Assembly (NCBI GenBank): GCA_020629715.1
Contig: JAHDCU010000001.1
Span: 186,001 to 250,000 of the forward strand
DNA length: 64,000 bases
Reading direction: 5' to 3'
Source of the DNA: Saprospiraceae bacterium
GTDB lineage: Bacteria > Bacteroidota > Bacteroidia > Chitinophagales > Saprospiraceae
The translations under genes and the position numbers were made by a program. Below, in pieces: positions 17,735 to 25,224 of the stretch (position 1 is its first letter; the number at the start of each line of letters is the position of its first letter). The notes below the pieces were generated by a model. The model did no database searches. It saw nothing but the letters and a program-made list of their open reading frames with translations, and was not told the origin of the DNA.

Positions 17735-18178
17735 ATGAATTTTGCTTCTACTTTACGGAGTATACCAAAACTTATTTTTTCTCTGAGTATAGATCAGATA
17801 ATTCTATGTGGTATGATGACGATTGGTGTCGTTGGATTTTCCTTTATAATTCATAGCAAATTTGAGGAGCCAGCATTAGTTCATAATAATTCTTCTTTGG
17901 ATATCGATAATACCATAAGTACATCACCTCAGAGGTTATCTTTTACCGAAATACAGCGATGCGATGAGAAAAACAGGGTATCAATCAAGCTTATCTCCGC
18001 AGATTTTAATGATAAGTTTCTAATCGATTTTGGAGATGGAAAAATAAGTACAATACGTGAGGCTGATTTTACCTATGAATACCCAAAGCATGGTCACTAT
18101 GTGCTATCTCTAATCAAGAAGGATGCCTTTAAAGAAACAGTTCTAGAAAAGAAGTCACTCGACTTTTTTCCAATTTAA
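17735..18178 (+). CDS. Single-pass membrane protein with PKD-like domain
   Basis: 147 residues. One membrane helix at about 19-41 (IDQIILCGMMTIGVVGFSFII) and an extracytoplasmic part. The C-terminal half, about 75-140, has IDFGDGKISTIREADFTYEYPKHG and then HYVLSL, matching the PKD strand pattern (DFGDG ... Y.Y...G.Y.V.L). Such domains usually mediate protein or glycan contacts at the cell surface. It is followed after 62 bp by the PspC-like gene. No enzyme domain is present. Confidence 0.7.
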   Translation: MNFASTLRSIPKLIFSLSIDQIILCGMMTIGVVGFSFIIHSKFEEPALVHNNSSLDIDNTISTSPQRLSFTEIQRCDEKNRVSIKLISADFNDKFLIDFGDGKISTIREADFTYEYPKHGHYVLSLIKKDAFKETVLEKKSLDFFPI

Positions 18179-18240
18179 ATACTGAAAATTAAACAAATAG
18201 AGCAATTTATCTATTGTTTTTACGTACTTTATTAGAAGCC

Positions 18241-18456
18241 ATGAAAAACATTAGATCATATATTGATAAATATTCCTTCGGCGTATGCTCCTATTTGGCC
18301 TCAAAAATGGGAGTAAATGCTACTAGAGTTCGGTTATATTTCATCTATACGAGTTTCGCAACCTTCGGATCACCTTTTATCTTTTATTTAGCTATCGGAT
18401 TTTGGATAAACGTAAAAAAGTATATTCGTAATAGCACCAAGCTAATATTCGACTAG
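18241..18456 (+). CDS. PspC-domain small membrane protein
   Basis: 71 residues from the ATG at 18241. The pattern is that of the PspC domain: a short amphipathic start (KYSFGVCSYLASKMGVNATRVRL) followed by a membrane segment (YFIYTSFATFGSPFIFYLAIG) and a basic end. PspC-like proteins act in envelope stress and membrane integrity. The stop codon TAG overlaps the stop codon of the convergent DUF4159 gene in a shared CTAG. No other psp gene is nearby. Confidence 0.75.
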   Translation: MKNIRSYIDKYSFGVCSYLASKMGVNATRVRLYFIYTSFATFGSPFIFYLAIGFWINVKKYIRNSTKLIFD

Positions 18457-19112
18457 TCTCCCATAAATACATATTGTATCAAATTAGCTCCCATTTTTAG
18501 CGCAGCTACTCTTTTTTCTTGTGGATCTTTATGTACTTCTTGATCTTCCCAACCATCACCTAAGTCACTTTCATAACTATAAAAACATACTAATCTTCCT
18601 TCATGTATGATACCAAAGCCTTGAGAAGGCTTATCATCATGCTTATGTATCTTAGGAAGTCCATTATCAAAATCAAATTTTTGATGATATACCTCATGAT
18701 CAAAAGGCAATTCTATAAACTCATGCTCTGGAAACACTTTTTTCATAGCAAGACGAACATATGGGTCCATGCCATAATTATCATCAATGTGCAAAAATCC
18801 ACCAAGCAATAGATACTTTCTGAGATTATCTGCTTCTTGATCTGAAAAAACGACATTACCATGACCAGTCATGTGAATAAACGGAAATTTAAACAGCTCA
18901 ACGCTTCCTATATCTACCGTAGAATATTCGATATCAAAATTAGTATCCAGCGTTTGATTACAGAAAGCAGCTAAATTATTAAGTGCTGTAGGATTACTGT
19001 ACCAATCACCTCCTCCACTATATTTCAGTACAGCCAACTGCAATTTAGATTGAGATGATAATGAAATGGAAGCTAAAACACCCAATAATATCGGTAACCA
19101 AATTTTCTTCAT
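18453..19112 (-). CDS. DUF4159 family exported protein
   Basis: 219 residues from the ATG at 19112 (a TTG three codons earlier is possible but unnecessary). Signal peptide MKKIWLPILLGVLASISLSSQ. The core has the features I know for DUF4159: an early GGGDWY, FPFIHMTGHGNVVFS, LRKYLLLGGFLHIDDNYGMD and ELPFDHEVYH, an overall class-I glutamine-amidotransferase-like fold lacking a clear catalytic triad. It is often linked to gliding or MoxR-type gene sets in Bacteroidota, but no such partners are here. It converges with the PspC gene, and the genes overlap by 4 bp. Confidence 0.88.
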   Translation of the reverse strand: MKKIWLPILLGVLASISLSSQSKLQLAVLKYSGGGDWYSNPTALNNLAAFCNQTLDTNFDIEYSTVDIGSVELFKFPFIHMTGHGNVVFSDQEADNLRKYLLLGGFLHIDDNYGMDPYVRLAMKKVFPEHEFIELPFDHEVYHQKFDFDNGLPKIHKHDDKPSQGFGIIHEGRLVCFYSYESDLGDGWEDQEVHKDPQEKRVAALKMGANLIQYVFMGD

Positions 19113-19264
19113 ATTTCTCAAACTCTTTAAAAGCTAAAGTACGACTAGATGGTGGTATTACAATATCACTTCTAATAATTCACTTACATATAACTTAAAT
19201 ATTTAATATAAGTTATATTTTTATATGCGCATTTTAATGATTCAATTTCTCATATCTTACTTGC

Positions 19265-21895
19265 ATGAAACAACTTATAACTTCTTTGCTCCTAGTTACC
19301 TTATTACCACTAAATTATCTCTTAGGACAGACTCCCGAGCTAATATTCAAATTAGATCAAAATTTTGTAGAGCAACAATTAGAAAATGCTCCACTTATAT
19401 ATTCTGATAATTATGAGAAAAAAATAATACCCATTGAGCTTCCTACGCCTGAAGGAGATTTGCAAACCTATCAAATCATAGAAATGCCTATGATGGATGA
19501 AGAGCTACAAAGACAGTATCCAGAAATTAAAAGTTATATCCTATCAAGTCTTGAAAATCCTGCTATCAGTGGTACATTATCTAAAGGAATAGATGGTGAG
19601 ATTCATGCTACTATCATAGGACCTAAAGGCACTAACTACATCGAATCAATAGATCCGTCAAAACTAAACTACAGAAGTTTTTATTCTGACGGCAAGATCC
19701 CTCACAATGCAGACGATGCGTTTCGAATAGATCAGAAACACTTACACCAGCATGATGCTGCTGATGAGGCTCATGAGCATGATATGAAAAGAACGGATCC
19801 TTATAACATAGGTGGGCAACTCAGGACATTCAGAATGCATGTCATTGCTGATGGTGAATACTCTGTCGCAGTAACTAGTCCATCAGCACCTACCGTAGCT
19901 GACGTAACTTCAGAAATAGTTGATGCACTCGCTGGAATGAATGCATTTTATATAAGAGATCTTGCCATGTCCTTGATGCTTACCAGTAATACAACGATAC
20001 ATCTAGACCCTGCAACAGACCCTTTCACTGATGGTAGTGGAAGTAATTTAATACATGAATCCGCTTGGCAACATGAGGTACTAGATGGCAATGGTTCAGG
20101 TGCTGTTCAGTACAGCACTTACGACGTTGGGCACTTATTCTCGGGTAGAGGTGCCGGTGGAGCTGCTTATGTAGGGGTAGTATGTTTAGATCAAGAATTC
20201 CCACTCACAGGTTCCGCACTACCACAAGGAGCTCCTTCAGGAAGTATGGGTGTATATAAAGCTGGAGGTGGATCTGGCATTATGAATGGCGGTGGATTTT
20301 CAGGCCCACAAGGGCCTCAATGGATAGAGCTATTGGCACATGAATTCACTCATCAATTTAAGGCTGACCACACTTGGACAGGTTCTGATGGTTTTTGTTC
20401 TGCAGGTCAATGGAGTACTGGAGGGCAGACCTCCTATGAGCCTGGCAGCGGCTCTACGATAGTTGCTTATAGTGGTATCTGCGGTAGTCATAACATACCA
20501 AATGCAGGAAATACTGGGTATTACCACACCGCCAATATCAACGAAGTCAATAATTTTATTAACCAAATAAATTGTGCAACTAATACATCATCTGGAAACG
20601 ATATACCATCAGCTCTTGTAAATGAATGTGGAGGAAACACCAATATTCCGAAGGCAACACCTTTTGAAATTACTGGTGGTGTAGAGGATGTTATGAATAA
20701 TGGCATTACTTACTGTTGGGAACAATTTGATTTAGCACCTGCTCAAAATGCTCCATGGAATGCTCCAAGTACGACAACCGATCCTCTTGTGAGAAGTTAT
20801 TTCCCTACCAGTAGTCCTACTAGACAGATTCCAGCAAATAATCTTTTATTAACTAACGATTATAATACTTCTGGTATGACTCCTGCTCAGATACAAGCAA
20901 TATGGCAGGGGGAGTTGCTTTCTGACGTAGCAAGAAATATAACCATGCGTTTAACGGTGAGAGACAATCATGCCATCGCTGGTGGTGTCGAATATGCTGA
21001 CTTAGAACTTAACGTTACCAATGATGGACCATTTTTAGTAACTAGTCCAAATGGTGGAGAAACGATGTCTAGCGTATCACCTAATAACATCACGTGGGAT
21101 CCTGCAGGAACAAATATGGGAGTAATCGATTGTCAAACGGTAAATATATTATTATCCACCGATGGAGGCAATAGCTTTTCTACTACCCTTGCCTCTGGAG
21201 TTGCTAATGATGGAAGTGAATCTATCACATTCCCATCTGTAATGACAAGTAATGCAAGGATAAGAATAGAATGTGCTACAAGTGACTGCATCAAATTTTT
21301 TGATATATCTAATGATGAGTTCACTATAGCTCCAATATTACCAGTAGCACTCTCCGATATTACAGCAAATCCCAAGGAAAATTCTGTGAAATTAAACTGG
21401 ACCACGATATCAGAAATTAATAATGAAGGATTTGAAATACAACGATCTAAAACATTGAATTCATCAGAATTTGAAGAAATAGCTTTTGTGGGTGGAAATG
21501 GTAATTCAAACACTGAAAACCAATATGAATACGAAGATTTCGAAGTAAGCGTTAATCAACCATATTACTATCGACTGAAACAGTACGATTATGATGGAAA
21601 ATTTGAATATTCTCCCATTGTAAGTGCGAAGATTGTCCAAAAACAAAAGGTAGATTTCAGCATTAGCCCAATTCCTGCCCGAGATATATTAAGTATTTCT
21701 CTTTCTGGTCTAAGTACAACGACCATATCGCTTGAGATTATAAATACACAAGGGCAGCAAGTAAAAGCAATACAACTAAATCCTGCAAATGGATATGCTG
21801 TAGATCTAGATATACAAGATCTAAGTTCTGGCATATACTATGTCCGATCTTTGAATCATGACCAGGTATCTACCACCAAAATAATTATAGAATAA
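19265..21895 (+). CDS. Secreted reprolysin-like zinc metalloprotease with type IX sorting domain
   Basis: 876 residues. Signal peptide MKQLITSLLLVTLLPLNYLLGQ, then a propeptide-like region and a metzincin catalytic domain with HEFTHQFKADH (His359, Glu360, His363, His369), the HExxHxxxxxH-type zinc site. An Ig-like strand region (about 590-690) and an FN3/T9SS linker (KENSVKLNWTTISEINNEGF) follow. The last ~80 residues are a type A sorting domain (ISPIPARDILSISLSG ... LSSGIYYVRS ... KIIIE). It should be exported by Sec, then by T9SS, to the surface or medium, where it degrades proteins. Confidence 0.93.
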   Translation: MKQLITSLLLVTLLPLNYLLGQTPELIFKLDQNFVEQQLENAPLIYSDNYEKKIIPIELPTPEGDLQTYQIIEMPMMDEELQRQYPEIKSYILSSLENPAISGTLSKGIDGEIHATIIGPKGTNYIESIDPSKLNYRSFYSDGKIPHNADDAFRIDQKHLHQHDAADEAHEHDMKRTDPYNIGGQLRTFRMHVIADGEYSVAVTSPSAPTVADVTSEIVDALAGMNAFYIRDLAMSLMLTSNTTIHLDPATDPFTDGSGSNLIHESAWQHEVLDGNGSGAVQYSTYDVGHLFSGRGAGGAAYVGVVCLDQEFPLTGSALPQGAPSGSMGVYKAGGGSGIMNGGGFSGPQGPQWIELLAHEFTHQFKADHTWTGSDGFCSAGQWSTGGQTSYEPGSGSTIVAYSGICGSHNIPNAGNTGYYHTANINEVNNFINQINCATNTSSGNDIPSALVNECGGNTNIPKATPFEITGGVEDVMNNGITYCWEQFDLAPAQNAPWNAPSTTTDPLVRSYFPTSSPTRQIPANNLLLTNDYNTSGMTPAQIQAIWQGELLSDVARNITMRLTVRDNHAIAGGVEYADLELNVTNDGPFLVTSPNGGETMSSVSPNNITWDPAGTNMGVIDCQTVNILLSTDGGNSFSTTLASGVANDGSESITFPSVMTSNARIRIECATSDCIKFFDISNDEFTIAPILPVALSDITANPKENSVKLNWTTISEINNEGFEIQRSKTLNSSEFEEIAFVGGNGNSNTENQYEYEDFEVSVNQPYYYRLKQYDYDGKFEYSPIVSAKIVQKQKVDFSISPIPARDILSISLSGLSTTTISLEIINTQGQQVKAIQLNPANGYAVDLDIQDLSSGIYYVRSLNHDQVSTTKIIIE

Positions 21896-22594
21896 TTACA
21901 TCCTTGCGTTAAGGACTGAAGCAACATATACACCTGCTGTTTCAGTCCTTAACCTACTAAAACCAAGGTGACATCTATTAAAACCAAACGATTCGGCGCT
22001 TTTTACTTCATCTGGGTGAAACCCTCCTTCTGGCCCGATACAAATACTTATATTATTGCTCCTATCCAACAATTTCGTGATATGGGGCGAAATCTCGTCT
22101 TCCGAAATATATGCAATAGCTTTATCAGCCGAATTACAATTTTTAATAAAATCAGAGAACGAAATCATCTCTGAAATCCAAGGAAAATGAAATTGTTTGC
22201 TCTGCTTGGCTGCAGAGACTATAATCCGCTCACATCTATCAAGTCTAATTTTCTTTCTTTCACTATATCGAGTCACGATAGGTACAAAAGAGGATACGCC
22301 TATCTCGGTTGCTTTTTCTAAAAACCACTCAAAGCGGGCCATGTTTTTAGTAGGAGCCATGGCTATTTCAAGCTGCAATAGTGGCTTAGGATGTGTTTCA
22401 ATATTTAATATTTGCAGCTCCGCGAATTTCTTTTTGATCTCTATTATTTTAGACTCGTAGCTAACGCCGCGACCATCTAATACATAAATAATATCGCCCA
22501 CTTGCTTGCGTAAAGTCTTAGCTAGATGAATAAGCTCATCTTCTCTTATCACTATTTTATCATCTAAAATCTCTTGACTATAGAAATATTGCAT
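21896..22594 (-). CDS. rsmE: 16S rRNA (uracil1498-N3)-methyltransferase RsmE
   Basis: 232 residues. N-terminal PUA-like RNA-binding domain (about 1-70: QYFYSQEI, HLAKTLRKQVGD, LDGRGVSY) and C-terminal SPOUT methyltransferase domain with the knot motifs ICIGPEGGFHPDEV and LGFSRLRTETAGVYV. It methylates U1498 of 16S rRNA using SAM. Its stop codon (21896-21898) directly abuts the stop of the protease gene at 21895, with no spacer, so the two transcripts must overlap at their 3' ends. Confidence 0.97.
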   Translation of the reverse strand: MQYFYSQEILDDKIVIREDELIHLAKTLRKQVGDIIYVLDGRGVSYESKIIEIKKKFAELQILNIETHPKPLLQLEIAMAPTKNMARFEWFLEKATEIGVSSFVPIVTRYSERKKIRLDRCERIIVSAAKQSKQFHFPWISEMISFSDFIKNCNSADKAIAYISEDEISPHITKLLDRSNNISICIGPEGGFHPDEVKSAESFGFNRCHLGFSRLRTETAGVYVASVLNARM

Positions 22595-22631
22595 AAGACA
22601 AAACTACGAAACAGCAAATAGATCACAGCTA

Positions 22632-22663
22632 TTGCAGCTAATGACTCTAATGTATTACATTTG
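22632..22663 (+). promoter_or_regulatory. Promoter for rseP-hscB
   Basis: TTG at 22632-22634 and TACATTTG at 22656-22663, separated by 21 bp, close to the Bacteroidota sigma-A arrangement. The leader to the rseP ATG would be about 60 nt. Confidence 0.6.
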
Positions 22664-22728
22664 CACTTTCAAAAAAACCAGCGCTATGTATCATCTTTGA
22701 AGCATAGTGTCTAATCGATAATAACCCT

Positions 22729-24048
22729 ATGGGCACCTTAATAACTATCGCTCAAGTCATATTGAGTTTATCTATATTAGTTACACTGCATGAATGCGGT
22801 CACTTTTTTCCTGCAAAATGGTTTAAAACCAAAGTAGAGAAGTTCTATCTATTCTTTAATCCATGGTTTGAATTATTCAAATTTCAAAAAGGTGAGACCG
22901 AATACGGTATAGGTTGGCTACCTCTCGGTGGGTATGTTAAGATTGCGGGTATGATTGACGAGAGTTTTGATAAAGAACAAATGCAAGGCCCTCCTCAACC
23001 ATGGGAATTTAGATCAAAACCGGCTTGGCAGAGGCTGATCATTATGATAGGTGGTGTTACTGTCAATTTTATCCTTGGTTTTTTCCTTTTTATTATGATT
23101 ACATGGGTATGGGGAGAATCATATACGCCAACGCAAAATGTAAGCAATGGTATCGTAGTAGATAGTATGGGCTACGAAATGGGACTAAGAGATGGAGATA
23201 AGATCTTAAAGCTTGGAGTTAATAATTTTGATAGATTCAGTCCTGGAGCGGTAAAAAGAGAAATTATTGTAAATGGTATCAACACCATCACAGTGGAGCG
23301 AAATAGTGCTCAAGTAAAAGTACCTGTGGATATCTCTCTAGCCAAAACATTGACAAGTACAGCTAAAGGTGCTAACTTATTCACAGCAAGGTATAGCAAT
23401 GAAATAGGTGCAGTAAGGTCCGATTCGCTCGGTGCTCAAGTAGGTCTACAAGTAGGAGATCAACTTATCAGTATCAATGGTCAACCTACTCCTTACTTTG
23501 AAGATTTCAGAAAAAACTTCATGACTAGCAGAGGCTCAGAAATAAACTTTGAGGTGCTTCGTAATGGAAGTGATACCATTGCATTATCCGTAAGCCCCAA
23601 TAAGCATCAGACATTAAATATCAATCCTGTATTCCCAGAATCAAAGGTAGATTATTTTAGCCTTGGAGAATCCATACCTAAAGGACTTAGCAATGGTTGG
23701 AATGCCCTTGCCGATCAAGGAAAAGCATTTGGGAGAATGTTTAAAGGTGAGATATCAGCTAAAGACAACTTAGGTTCTATCATTACGATAGGTAAAGAGT
23801 TTGGTACTACCTGGGATTGGAGACGCTTTTGGTCATTGACGGCCATGCTCTCTTTGATACTAGCCGTAATCAATTTATTACCTATTCCTGCATTGGACGG
23901 TGGTCATGTAATCTTTTTACTTTTTGAATGGATCACAGGTATCAAACCTAGCGATAAGGTGATAGAGTACTCTACCCTAGTAGGATTTTTCTTATTGATG
24001 GGTCTTATGATATTTGCACTTGGATTAGATATCTCAAGGTTATTTTAA
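22729..24048 (+). CDS. rseP: Site-2 protease RseP (RIP metalloprotease)
   Basis: 439 residues, a membrane-embedded zinc protease. Active site HECGH (residues 21-25) in the first membrane helix, GxxxN-type helix after RLIIMIGGVTVNFILGF, two PDZ-like regions (about 130-300) and the second metal motif PALDGGH near residue 386. RseP cuts membrane anti-sigma factors after a first cleavage and removes signal-peptide remnants. The putative anti-sigma protein encoded at 1781 could be a substrate; that is inference. The stop overlaps the start of hscB by one base. Confidence 0.96.
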   Translation: MGTLITIAQVILSLSILVTLHECGHFFPAKWFKTKVEKFYLFFNPWFELFKFQKGETEYGIGWLPLGGYVKIAGMIDESFDKEQMQGPPQPWEFRSKPAWQRLIIMIGGVTVNFILGFFLFIMITWVWGESYTPTQNVSNGIVVDSMGYEMGLRDGDKILKLGVNNFDRFSPGAVKREIIVNGINTITVERNSAQVKVPVDISLAKTLTSTAKGANLFTARYSNEIGAVRSDSLGAQVGLQVGDQLISINGQPTPYFEDFRKNFMTSRGSEINFEVLRNGSDTIALSVSPNKHQTLNINPVFPESKVDYFSLGESIPKGLSNGWNALADQGKAFGRMFKGEISAKDNLGSIITIGKEFGTTWDWRRFWSLTAMLSLILAVINLLPIPALDGGHVIFLLFEWITGIKPSDKVIEYSTLVGFFLLMGLMIFALGLDISRLF

Positions 24049-24572
24049 TGGATAATTATTTTGATTTTTTTGGTCTTGAGATTACGTTCAGTATCGATAA
24101 AGCATCATTAAAAAAGCAATACTTTGTTAATACTAAAGCCTATCACCCTGACCGTTATATCAACGCTTCTCCTAAAGAGCAGCTTGCAGTACTCCAGAAG
24201 TCAACTCTGAATAATACTGCTTATAAAACACTCAAAGATGATCAAAAGAGGTTGGCTTATATTCTTACATACTTTGGTAAATTAGGTGAAGGTACGACTC
24301 CTGAAATTCCCCAATCATTTTTGATGGAGATGATGGATATCAATGAAGAAGTGATGGAATTGCAAATGGATTATGATGGTGCCAAGCATCATCAAATACA
24401 GGAGGAAGCCAACAAAATCATCTCTGAACTTGATGACGAGGCCAAAATTATTTTATCCAGTGAAGATCCTATCGAAAGTGGTGATCCACGTTTAGATGAA
24501 GCTTTAGCTTATTATTTGAAAAGCAAATACATCCGTAGATTACAAGAAAACTTAGATAAAATAGAAAGCTAA
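24048..24572 (+). CDS. hscB: Fe-S assembly co-chaperone HscB (J-domain protein)
   Basis: 174 residues. J domain at about 1-75 with HPD (33-35) in AYHPDRYINASPKEQ, and a C-terminal three-helix domain of the HSCB oligomerisation type (about 95-172, with FLMEMMDINEE, the ISCU-contact helix). It stimulates HscA/DnaK ATPase and hands IscU to the chaperone in iron-sulfur cluster transfer. The start ATG overlaps the rseP stop, so translation is coupled. Iron-sulfur partner genes are not in the window. Confidence 0.92.
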   Translation: MDNYFDFFGLEITFSIDKASLKKQYFVNTKAYHPDRYINASPKEQLAVLQKSTLNNTAYKTLKDDQKRLAYILTYFGKLGEGTTPEIPQSFLMEMMDINEEVMELQMDYDGAKHHQIQEEANKIISELDDEAKIILSSEDPIESGDPRLDEALAYYLKSKYIRRLQENLDKIES

Positions 24573-24614
24573 TTTTTTCCTTTTGAATAGATGATTTTAT
24601 CTATTTATTTACTT

Positions 24615-24622
24615 TACATTTG
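24615..24622 (+). promoter_or_regulatory. -7 promoter element of the tRNA-Leu locus
   Basis: TACATTTG matches TAnnTTTG. It lies upstream of the interrupted tRNA-Leu 5' half at 24662, so the fragment would be transcribed as a leader of the intact tRNA. No TTG at the ideal -33 distance. Confidence 0.5.
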
Positions 24623-24661
24623 TGTCCTCGAAGCAAATATCGATTTGCACTTTTGATGTAT

Positions 24662-24704
24662 AGCGATGTGGAGGTTCCGATAACTATCGGAAGGAAGACA
24701 CATC
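24662..24704 (+). repeat. tRNA-Leu 5'-half copy with a palindrome in the D-loop
   Basis: AGCGATGTGGAGG, then TTCCGATAACTATCGGAA (24675-24692, palindromic except the centre), then GGAAGACACATC. Next to the intact tRNA-Leu (GCCGATGTGGTGG-AATT-GGTAGACACG) the acceptor, D-stem, conserved GG and GACAC all line up, and only AATT is replaced by the palindrome. Similarity stops before the anticodon arm. The copy ends 12 bp before the intact tRNA. See the matching arrangement at tRNA-Met. Confidence 0.7.
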
Positions 24705-24716
24705 TTTTTGACATAG

Positions 24717-24800
24717 GCCGATGTGGTGGAATTGGTAGACACGTTGGATTCAAAATCCAATGTCAGCAATGACGTGGGGGTTCGAGTCCCCCCATCGGTA
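24717..24800 (+). tRNA. tRNA-Leu (anticodon CAA)
   Basis: 84 nt. Acceptor GCCGATG/CATCGGT (G1-U72 wobble), D-arm GTGGAATTGGTAGACAC, anticodon stem TTGGA/TCCAA around loop TTCAAAA with anticodon CAA, long class II variable arm TGTCAGCAATGACG, T-arm GGGGG-TTCGAGT-CCCCC, discriminator A. CCA is not encoded. Confidence 0.97.
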
Positions 24801-24855
24801 CTAACTTGTGGGTAATTTTCGTTTTATCTTGAAAAAGAGGTTTAAATGTTTGTTT

Positions 24856-25107
24856 ATGTTCTATGTCTATATTCTTTATTCTGAAAAATTTGACTCCTTC
24901 TATATAGGACAAACCAATAACCTCACCAAGAGGATCTTAAGGCATAACAAAGGCTATGTAAGGTCAACTAAAACCAAGAGACCTTGGGTGGTCTGCTACT
25001 CCGAATGTTATGATTCCAGAGCTCATGCCATGAGTAGAGAAGCTCAACTAAAAGCATGGAAATCGAAATCCAAAATACGTGAATTAGTAGACGTATCCCG
25101 ATTTTAA
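24856..25107 (+). CDS. GIY-YIG nuclease (small standalone)
   Basis: 83 residues from the ATG at 24856; the frame is open to 24808, but homologues start MFYVYILYS. GIY-YIG core: VYILYS ... FYIGQTNN, then Arg (LTKRILRHNKG), His, and Glu in SREAQLKAWKSKSK. Single-domain members of this family are metal-dependent DNA or RNA endonucleases, with roles seldom known. The gene starts 55 bp after tRNA-Leu. Its final codons and stop (VSRF, TAA at 25105-25107) lie inside the palindrome that begins the downstream tRNA 3' fragment. The position between tRNA halves suggests it belongs to a small mobile element. Confidence 0.88.
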   Translation: MFYVYILYSEKFDSFYIGQTNNLTKRILRHNKGYVRSTKTKRPWVVCYSECYDSRAHAMSREAQLKAWKSKSKIRELVDVSRF

Positions 25108-25154
25108 TCGGGATGTCAGCAATGACGTGAGGGTTCGAGTCCCTCCATCGGTAC
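25095..25154 (+). repeat. tRNA-Leu 3'-half copy preceded by a palindrome
   Basis: ATCCCGAT-TTTA-ATCGGGAT (25095-25114) runs into TGTCAGCAATGACGTGAGGG and on through TTCGAGT-CCCTC-CATCGGTAC (to 25154). The last 41 bp match 24761-24801 of the intact tRNA except at two sites, G to A and C to T, which pair with each other in the T-stem. It therefore comes from a tRNA that folded correctly. The fragment lacks acceptor 5' strand, D-arm and anticodon. Confidence 0.85.
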
Positions 25155-25159
25155 GAAAT

Positions 25160-25195
25160 AAAAAAACCTAAGTAGAAGTCTGCCTAGGTTTTTTT
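25160..25195. terminator. Bidirectional intrinsic terminator
   Basis: AAAAAAACCTA and TAGGTTTTTTT arms around a 14-nt loop. It follows the tRNA-Leu 3' copy on the plus strand and the end of the symporter gene on the minus strand, so it can serve both. Confidence 0.9.
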
Positions 25196-25224
25196 ATGGT
25201 ATAAAACACGTATCGCTTTGCGGT

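Noticed and set aside
24808-24855. N-terminal extension of the GIY-YIG protein
   Set aside because: The extra residues are not part of the family, which starts MFYVYILYS.
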